Assembly (NCBI GenBank): GCA_020354085.1
Contig: CP070641.1
Location: 204,489-214,929 of the forward strand
Direction of reading: 5' to 3'
Source: Pseudomonadota bacterium
Lineage (GTDB): Bacteria > Pseudomonadota > Gammaproteobacteria > Acidiferrobacterales > Sulfurifustaceae
DNA length: 10,441 bases
Below are positions 6,044 through 10,441 of this stretch, piece by piece (within the stretch, counting starts at the first letter, position 1; each line of letters starts with the position of its first letter). The position numbers and the translations under genes were made by a program. The notes beneath the pieces were generated by a model. It saw only the letters and a list, made by a program, of their open reading frames with translations, was not told the DNA's origin and did not search any database.

Positions 6044-6059
6044 TGCACATCCTGTGCCA
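6044..6059 (-). promoter_or_regulatory. Candidate sigma-54 promoter for the lytic transglycosylase
   Basis: On the minus strand the sequence reads TGGCAC-AGGAT-GTGCA. The -24 box TGGCAC is perfect, the -12 box differs from TTGCA by one base, and GG and GC are ten bases apart. That is ten of twelve consensus positions. The expected start point is near 6033, giving a leader of about 37 bases that includes the GGGGGA ribosome binding site. The element overlaps a small inverted repeat, GCACA/TGTGC (6045-6057), which offers a competing reading as an operator. Confidence 0.45.
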
Positions 6060-6151
6060 TTCGAAAACAACGCTAAATAAGTTGACTAACTTGTTGAGTC
6101 TTTGCCTTTTTTCGCGGTCGAAGAACCTCTATCTGGACACGGATATAGCCT

Positions 6152-6179
6152 AAAAACTGGCCGAAAATTGGCGGTTCGG
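6152..6179 (-). terminator. Possible weak terminator after the cupin gene
   Basis: On the minus strand CCGAA (6179-6175) and TTCGG (6165-6161) form a 5-bp stem with a 9-base loop. A run of five T (6156-6152) follows after four more bases. It lies about 40 bases past the cupin stop codon, where the gnd-zwf-pgl-cupin transcript should end. The stem is short and the T-run is offset, so the call is tentative. Confidence 0.35.
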
Positions 6180-6220
6180 TGGATATTTCCGACGCCTAGC
6201 CTGAAAGGCAATCGGCGGGG

Positions 6221-6583
6221 CTACGGTACCAGCAAGTCCGTATCGGCATCCGCGTAGGGCGGCGCACAGGCACAGAGAATCTTGAGCTCGTCGCGGCCGG
6301 TATTCTCGATACGATGCGGCGTGCCCGGTGGGATCAGTACCGTATCGCCGACGGTAACCTCGAAGACGTCGTGACCCAGGGTCATACGGCCCTGACCCGC
6401 CGTGATGTGGTAGACCTCTTCGCTTCGCCGGTGGCAATGCAACTGCGTCGTCTGGCCCGGCGCGACGATGGCCTCGGCGAAGCTCTGGCCGGCGTTGCCG
6501 TGAACGTTCGGGTGCACGAGCTCGCGAATGATCGACCCGTCCTTGGTGACGAAAGCGGCCACATCACCGTAGCGTGTTTTCAA
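6221..6583 (-). CDS. Small single-domain cupin protein (TTG start)
   Basis: This 120-residue cytoplasmic protein is a single cupin barrel. Motif 1 gives H49, H51 and E55 or E56 in LHCHRRSEEVYHITAGQG. Motif 2 gives H90 in GDTVLIPPGTPHRIEN. Together these make a complete 3-His/1-Glu metal site. The start is TTG at 6583: a GGAG lies eight bases upstream, an in-frame TGA follows closely above it, and no ATG occurs before residue 67. It begins 15 bases after the pgl stop, at the end of the pentose phosphate operon. Its substrate is unknown. Small cupins include sugar isomerases, dioxygenases and pure binding proteins. A role in sugar-phosphate handling would fit the neighbours but is only inference. 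Confidence 0.85.
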   Translation of the reverse strand: MKTRYGDVAAFVTKDGSIIRELVHPNVHGNAGQSFAEAIVAPGQTTQLHCHRRSEEVYHITAGQGRMTLGHDVFEVTVGDTVLIPPGTPHRIENTGRDELKILCACAPPYADADTDLLVP

Positions 6584-6598
6584 CCTGTCGTCTCCATC

Positions 6599-7291
6599 TC
6601 AAACGGCCGCGTCTGCTTCACCGTCCACATACACATCGACGCCGCCCGTTGGCACAATATGCCGCGCTGGTAGTTCCTCGCCTCTCCGCCAGGCCGCGAG
6701 CGCGGCGCGTTTGTCTCGGCCGGTGACCAAAAACAACACCTGGCGCGCGCGACTCAAGCGCGCGGCACTCATGCTCACGCGCTCTCGCGGTGGCTTGGGC
6801 GCATCATGCACCGCGAGCGCATCGGGACTGTCATGCGTGTCACCGAGTGGCTGTCCCGGAAAAAGGCTCGCCGTATGTCCATCCTCGCCCAGGCCCAGCA
6901 AGACTAGGTCGAAGTCGCCGACCGCCTTCAACACTTCAATGTATTGTTCTGCCGCTTGCTGGGCCCCAAGCTCTGCAGGTATGCGGTGAATCTGATCCGT
7001 CGGTATTACCACGCGATCGAGCCAGGCAGCTAGTATGGCCGCGTCATTGCGTTGTGCATGGCCGGCTGGATAGCAGCGCTCATCTCCAAAATAGATGTGC
7101 CAGCGGCCCCAGTCCTGCTCCGGGGCCTCAAGTTGCGAATACGCCGCGAGCGGAGTACGCCCCCCGGCCAATACCAGGTGAAAAACACCCCGCGCAGCGA
7201 TCGCCGCCTGCGCGGCGCGCGTGATTTCGTCCACCGCGGCTTGCGTTAGCGCCCCGGCATCCGCGAATTTCCGCCAGCGCACGATCTGCAT
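6599..7291 (-). CDS. pgl: 6-phosphogluconolactonase
   Basis: This enzyme hydrolyses 6-phosphoglucono-delta-lactone to 6-phosphogluconate, the second step of the oxidative pentose phosphate pathway, in the cytoplasm. The 230-residue product has the family signatures in order: LAGGRTP (41-47), IYFGDERCYP (66-75) and LLGLGEDGHTASLFPG (131-146), with a C-terminal TGRDKRAALAAW. The length matches the DevB/SOL type enzyme (about 230-250 residues). The start chosen is the ATG at 7291, 13 bases after the zwf stop. The longer frame up to 7393 would overlap the end of zwf and adds 34 residues unlike the family. The ribosome binding site is poor, suggesting coupling to zwf translation. The gene sits between zwf and the cupin gene, all on the minus strand. 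Confidence 0.94.
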   Translation of the reverse strand: MQIVRWRKFADAGALTQAAVDEITRAAQAAIAARGVFHLVLAGGRTPLAAYSQLEAPEQDWGRWHIYFGDERCYPAGHAQRNDAAILAAWLDRVVIPTDQIHRIPAELGAQQAAEQYIEVLKAVGDFDLVLLGLGEDGHTASLFPGQPLGDTHDSPDALAVHDAPKPPRERVSMSAARLSRARQVLFLVTGRDKRAALAAWRRGEELPARHIVPTGGVDVYVDGEADAAV

Positions 7292-7304
7292 CGGGTGTCT
7301 TGGA

Positions 7305-8780
7305 TTAAATCTCGTTGCGCCAGTATTGATCGTCGCGCTCGAACAGACGGTTGGCCTCGCGTGGCCCCCAGCCTCCCGCGGCGTAGGAAACAATTGAGTC
7401 GCGATTCTGTGCCCAGTCGCGCAGGATCGGATCTACCACGCGCCAAGCCCACTCGACTTCGTCGAAGCGGATAAAGAGACTGCGATCGCCCTCGACCACA
7501 TCGAGCAGCAACGTCTTGTATGCTTCCATCGTGGTCGCCTCGGTTTCGCGGTAGGAGGCATTTAGCTTGACGATGCGCGTGTTCATGCCGAGCCCCGGTT
7601 CCTTGGCATGCAGCTCTATGTGCATGCACTCAGTCGGCTGCAGCGACAATACCACCCAGTTCGGATCGAGATGGGCGGCACCGGTTTCGTGAAACAGCAA
7701 CTGCGGCGGATGGCGGAACCGGATTGCGATGAGCGAGAAGTTGTCCGCCAGGCGCTTGCCGGTGCGCAGATAAAACGGCACACCGCGCCAACGCCAGTTG
7801 TCGATGAAGAACTTGGCCGCGGCATAGGTTTCGGTAACCGACCCATCCGCCACACCGCCCTCCTCGCGATAGGCGATCACCGGTTTGCCGTGCACCCGCC
7901 CACTGCCGTACTGCGCACGAAACGCCTGGCCGTGGACGGCCTGCGGTGCAATTGGCCGAATGGAGCGCAGCACCTTGACCTTTTCGTCGCGCAGCGCATC
8001 GGCATCGATGGTCGCAGGCGGCTCCATGGCGACCAAGGTCAATAACTGCATGAGGTGATTTTGCAGCATGTCGCGCAAGGCGCCGGCACCGTCATAGTAG
8101 CCGGCGCGTCCGCCCACTCCTTCCGCTTCGGCCACCGTGATCTGTACATGATCGATATAGTTGCGGTTCCAGATGGGCTCGATCAGGGTGTTGGCGAAAC
8201 GAAACACCAGGAGATTCTGCACCGTTTCCTTGCCCAGATAATGGTCGATGCGAAACACCTGGTCCTCGTCGAAGTAGCGGTGCAATTGCGCATTGAGGGC
8301 GCGCGCGCTGTCGATGTCCTCGCCGAACGGCTTTTCCACCACGACACGATGGCGACCGTGAGCGCGATTGATGCCGATCCCGTTCAGCTGCTCGACCACA
8401 GCGAGAAAATCCGACGGCTTGATGGCCAGATAAAACACGATGTTCTCGCACACGCCGGGGCGCGGCTTGGACAGCTCGTCCATCAGGCGCCGGTAGGTCT
8501 TGGGGTCGTTCAAGTCACCAGCGACATAGTCAAAGCGGTCGGCAAAGCGCGCGAAGGTTTTCGCCTCGCAACATTGATCGAGATGCTCATTGAGGCTATC
8601 GCGCAGGTGATCAAGCCACTGCTCGCGACTCCACTCACGTCGTGCAAGGGCGATAAAACGCAGATCAGCGTGCAGCTTCGCCGCCGCTTCCAGTTGATAG
8701 AGGGCCGGTAGCAGCTTACGCGTGGCGAGATTGCCGGTGGCGCCGAAAATGACGAAGTAACAAGGCCCGATGTCCGCCAT
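7305..8780 (-). CDS. zwf: Glucose-6-phosphate 1-dehydrogenase
   Basis: The 491-residue enzyme oxidises glucose-6-phosphate to the lactone, reducing NADP+ or NAD+, and commits carbon to the oxidative pentose phosphate pathway. The dinucleotide-binding motif is GATGNLATRK (13-22). EKPFG is at 149-153. The phosphate-binding RIDHYLGKE is at 177-185 (H180, K184). H242 in QNHLMQ aligns with the catalytic base His240 of the Leuconostoc enzyme, with the same two-residue offset as H180 to His178. The length is typical. The ATG at 8780 is preceded by AGGAG at a rather long distance of about 11 bases. The gene starts five bases after the gnd stop and ends 13 bases before pgl, so it is the middle of a tight operon. 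Coenzyme preference cannot be read with confidence. Confidence 0.97.
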   Translation of the reverse strand: MADIGPCYFVIFGATGNLATRKLLPALYQLEAAAKLHADLRFIALARREWSREQWLDHLRDSLNEHLDQCCEAKTFARFADRFDYVAGDLNDPKTYRRLMDELSKPRPGVCENIVFYLAIKPSDFLAVVEQLNGIGINRAHGRHRVVVEKPFGEDIDSARALNAQLHRYFDEDQVFRIDHYLGKETVQNLLVFRFANTLIEPIWNRNYIDHVQITVAEAEGVGGRAGYYDGAGALRDMLQNHLMQLLTLVAMEPPATIDADALRDEKVKVLRSIRPIAPQAVHGQAFRAQYGSGRVHGKPVIAYREEGGVADGSVTETYAAAKFFIDNWRWRGVPFYLRTGKRLADNFSLIAIRFRHPPQLLFHETGAAHLDPNWVVLSLQPTECMHIELHAKEPGLGMNTRIVKLNASYRETEATTMEAYKTLLLDVVEGDRSLFIRFDEVEWAWRVVDPILRDWAQNRDSIVSYAAGGWGPREANRLFERDDQYWRNEI

Positions 8781-8785
8781 GGCCG

Positions 8786-9703
8786 CTACGACTCCTGATC
8801 CGTTTTCACGCCGTGGCCGCCAAACCCCTTGCGCATCATGGCAAGCAGCTTACCGGCGTACTCATCGCCTCCCTGGCTTGCGAATCGCATCATGAGCGCA
8901 AGGCTCATGACCGGTGCCGGTACCCCCTGCTCGACCGCTTCGAGCGCCGTCCAACGCCCCTCGCCCGAGTCCGCCACGAATGGTGCGATCTCTTTTAGCT
9001 CCTGATCTTTGGCAAGGAACTCCGCCGTCAGGTCGAGCAGCCAACTGCGCACCACGCTGCCGTGGCGCCACATTTCGGCGATGGCCCCCAGATCCAGATT
9101 GAAGTTGGCGCGCGCTTTCATGAGCGCGAAGCCTTCGGCATAGGCCTGCATCATGCCGTACTCGATGCCGTTATGAATCATCTTGGTAAAGTGCCCCGCA
9201 CCTACCGGTCCGCAATGCAGCCAACCGCGGTCCCTGGCTGGCGCCAAGACCCCGATCGCCGGCTTGAGTCGCGCGACCGCCGTGACCTCGCCACCGAGCA
9301 TGAGCGCGTAACCGTTCTCCAGTCCCCACACGCCGCCCGAGACACCGGCATCAACAAACGCCACGCCACGCTTGGCGAGCGCTGTTCCGCGCCGCATTGA
9401 GTCCTTGTAAAAGGAATTGGCGCCATCGACCAAGACATCGCCTTTGGCAAGCTGAGATGCCAGCACATCGACGTGCTGCTCGGTGACATCGCCCGCCGGC
9501 AACATCAACCACACGACGCGTGGCGGTGCCAACGCCGCGATAAGCGCTTCCAGACTGTCCACGGCACGCAAGCCGGTTTCCTTGGCGAGCGCTTGCGTGA
9601 CTTCAGCATTGCGATTGAAAGCTACGACTGCGATGCCGCCACGCGTGAGCCGGCGCGCCATGTTAGCGCCCATCCGTCCCAAACCGACTAGACCAAGTTC
9701 CAT
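8786..9703 (-). CDS. gnd: 6-phosphogluconate dehydrogenase, decarboxylating, short form
   Basis: This 305-residue enzyme oxidises and decarboxylates 6-phosphogluconate to ribulose-5-phosphate. The Rossmann motif GLGRMGANMARRL is at 7-19. The substrate loop VDAGVSGGVWGLENGY (117-132) and the catalytic helix KMIHNGIEYGMM (K174, H177, N178, E181) follow. At about 300 residues it belongs to the short class (YqeC/GntZ-like), lacking the long C-terminal extension of the roughly 470-residue E. coli enzyme. Short forms are often NAD-linked, but the coenzyme is not certain here. The start chosen is the ATG at 9703, with AGGAAG seven bases upstream. The open frame up to 9838 has no family resemblance and looks like leader. 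It is the first gene of the gnd-zwf-pgl-cupin operon. Confidence 0.95.
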   Translation of the reverse strand: MELGLVGLGRMGANMARRLTRGGIAVVAFNRNAEVTQALAKETGLRAVDSLEALIAALAPPRVVWLMLPAGDVTEQHVDVLASQLAKGDVLVDGANSFYKDSMRRGTALAKRGVAFVDAGVSGGVWGLENGYALMLGGEVTAVARLKPAIGVLAPARDRGWLHCGPVGAGHFTKMIHNGIEYGMMQAYAEGFALMKARANFNLDLGAIAEMWRHGSVVRSWLLDLTAEFLAKDQELKEIAPFVADSGEGRWTALEAVEQGVPAPVMSLALMMRFASQGGDEYAGKLLAMMRKGFGGHGVKTDQES

Positions 9704-9887
9704 CGATGAACTTCCTTTCGGTTCCCTGCCTTGACTGTGCACACCCGTAGCACGACGGTGACGAAGAAGATGCGCATCGCGCGACCGTTTCGACCACCAT
9801 ACCAAGCGGATAACCCGCCACGGCGAGTCGTTCCGCAACTACGCCACCCCGGCGGCGACGCGTCAAGCACGTGAAAACGATCGACCG
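9704..9887 (-). other. Leader and promoter region of the pentose phosphate operon
   Basis: These 184 bases separate the purL stop from gnd and should hold the operon promoter. On the minus strand an extended -10 candidate, TGG-TATGGT, lies in this stretch, and TTGACG occurs further upstream near 9870, but the two are not at a usual spacing. No strong terminator for purL is seen: the CGATCG-TTTT just after its stop has too small a stem. No coding signal is convincing. Confidence 0.3.
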
Positions 9888-10441
9888 TCAGCCGACCGAG
9901 ACGCGCGCGTTGCGGAACATGCGCATCCAGGGTCCGTCCTCGCCCCAGTCATCCGGCCGCCAGGAGTTGGCGACCGCGCGGAATACGCGCTCCGGATGCG
10001 GCATCAAGATCGTAAAGCGCCCATCTGGCGTAGTGAGGCCGGTGATACCGTGCGGCGAGCCGTTGGGGTTGGAGGGATATAGGTCCGTGAGATTGCCGCG
10101 GTTGTCGACGAAACACAGCGCCACTTGTTTGTTGAGAATGACCTGCTGCATGTCCTCGTCGCTGCGGAATTCGGCGCGGCCCTCGCCGTGCGCGACCGCG
10201 ATTGGCAGCCACGACCCCTGCATCCCGGAAAAGAAGATCGACGGGTTTTCCGGAATCTGCACCATGGCCACACGCGCCTCGAATTGCTCCGAGCGATTGC
10301 GTACGAAGTGCGGCCAGTGCCGGGCGCCTGGGATGATGCCGTGCAGGTTTGACATCATCTGGCACCCGTTGCAAACACCCAAGGCAAAGCTGTCACTGCG
10401 CGCGAAGAACTGGGTGAATTCATCGCGTGCACGGGCGTTGA
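9888..10441 (-). CDS. purL: Phosphoribosylformylglycinamidine synthase, C-terminal glutaminase domain (gene cut by window edge)
   Basis: The last 183 residues of the gene are visible and the rest lies beyond the right edge. They form a class I glutamine amidotransferase domain that supplies ammonia for converting FGAR to FGAM in purine synthesis. The nucleophile is the first Cys of ALGVCNGCQMM (C23 of the visible part). The His-Glu pair is in ILMPHPERVFR (H148, E150). The reading frame is open to the window edge (NARARDEFTQFFARSDSFA before the Cys motif), so the TTG near 10382 is not the start. This domain fused to the synthetase is the large single-chain PurL of gamma- and betaproteobacteria, roughly 1,300 residues. 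A separate PurQ is an unlikely alternative, because the sequence upstream of the nucleophile and the GSWLPIAVAHGEGR stretch fit the fused enzyme. Confidence 0.95.
   Translation of the reverse strand, partial: NARARDEFTQFFARSDSFALGVCNGCQMMSNLHGIIPGARHWPHFVRNRSEQFEARVAMVQIPENPSIFFSGMQGSWLPIAVAHGEGRAEFRSDEDMQQVILNKQVALCFVDNRGNLTDLYPSNPNGSPHGITGLTTPDGRFTILMPHPERVFRAVANSWRPDDWGEDGPWMRMFRNARVSVG

Noticed and set aside
8055..8711. 218-residue open frame on the plus strand
   Set aside because: It lies wholly antisense to zwf, which has all family motifs. Long antisense frames are common in GC-rich genes and this one shows no recognisable domain.
9704..9838. N-terminal extension of gnd to 9838
   Set aside because: The extra 45 residues lack family resemblance, and a good AGGAAG site precedes the ATG at 9703 where the Rossmann fold begins.

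Overview
The window looks like the chromosome of a GC-rich gammaproteobacterium, or a close betaproteobacterial relative. Several points support this. PurL ends in a fused glutaminase domain, as in the single-chain enzyme of these groups. A Kup-type potassium transporter and a VpsR-like Fis-type regulator are present. One gene closely resembles DsrS, a cytoplasmic protein encoded with the reverse dissimilatory sulfite reductase genes of sulfur oxidisers. If that match holds, the organism probably oxidises sulfur, although no core dsr, sox or hdr gene lies in the window.

Left part (1-1308), mostly minus strand: the 5' end of a kup gene runs off the left edge. Next come a clean intrinsic terminator and a small regulator that joins a receiver-like domain directly to a Fis-type helix-turn-helix, without the AAA+ module usual between them. 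The 288-base divergent region beyond it holds an exact-consensus CRP-type palindrome, a repeated CGGGTGAC octamer and a possible sigma-54 promoter.

Centre (1309-4954), plus strand: a MoxR-family AAA+ ATPase, a VWA protein with an N-terminal HExxH domain, and the DsrS-like gene. The first two are a tight pair of the kind that forms ATPase/VWA chaperone or metal-insertion machines. The third follows a compact 135-base inverted-repeat element made of degenerate heptamers, which almost exactly fills the gap between stop and start codons.

Right part (4958-10441), all minus strand: a small conserved-looking hypothetical lies downstream of a secreted lytic transglycosylase that has a good sigma-54-type promoter candidate. 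Upstream of these is a compact oxidative pentose phosphate operon transcribed gnd-zwf-pgl, followed by a cupin gene that starts at TTG. The 3' end of purL lies at the right edge. The three sugar enzymes convert glucose-6-phosphate to ribulose-5-phosphate and yield reduced pyridine nucleotide.

No tRNA, rRNA, CRISPR array, insertion sequence or phage gene was seen. Most genes are housekeeping or metabolic. The parts most worth following up are the ATPase/VWA/DsrS-like cluster, its heptamer inverted repeat, and the AAA+-less regulator.
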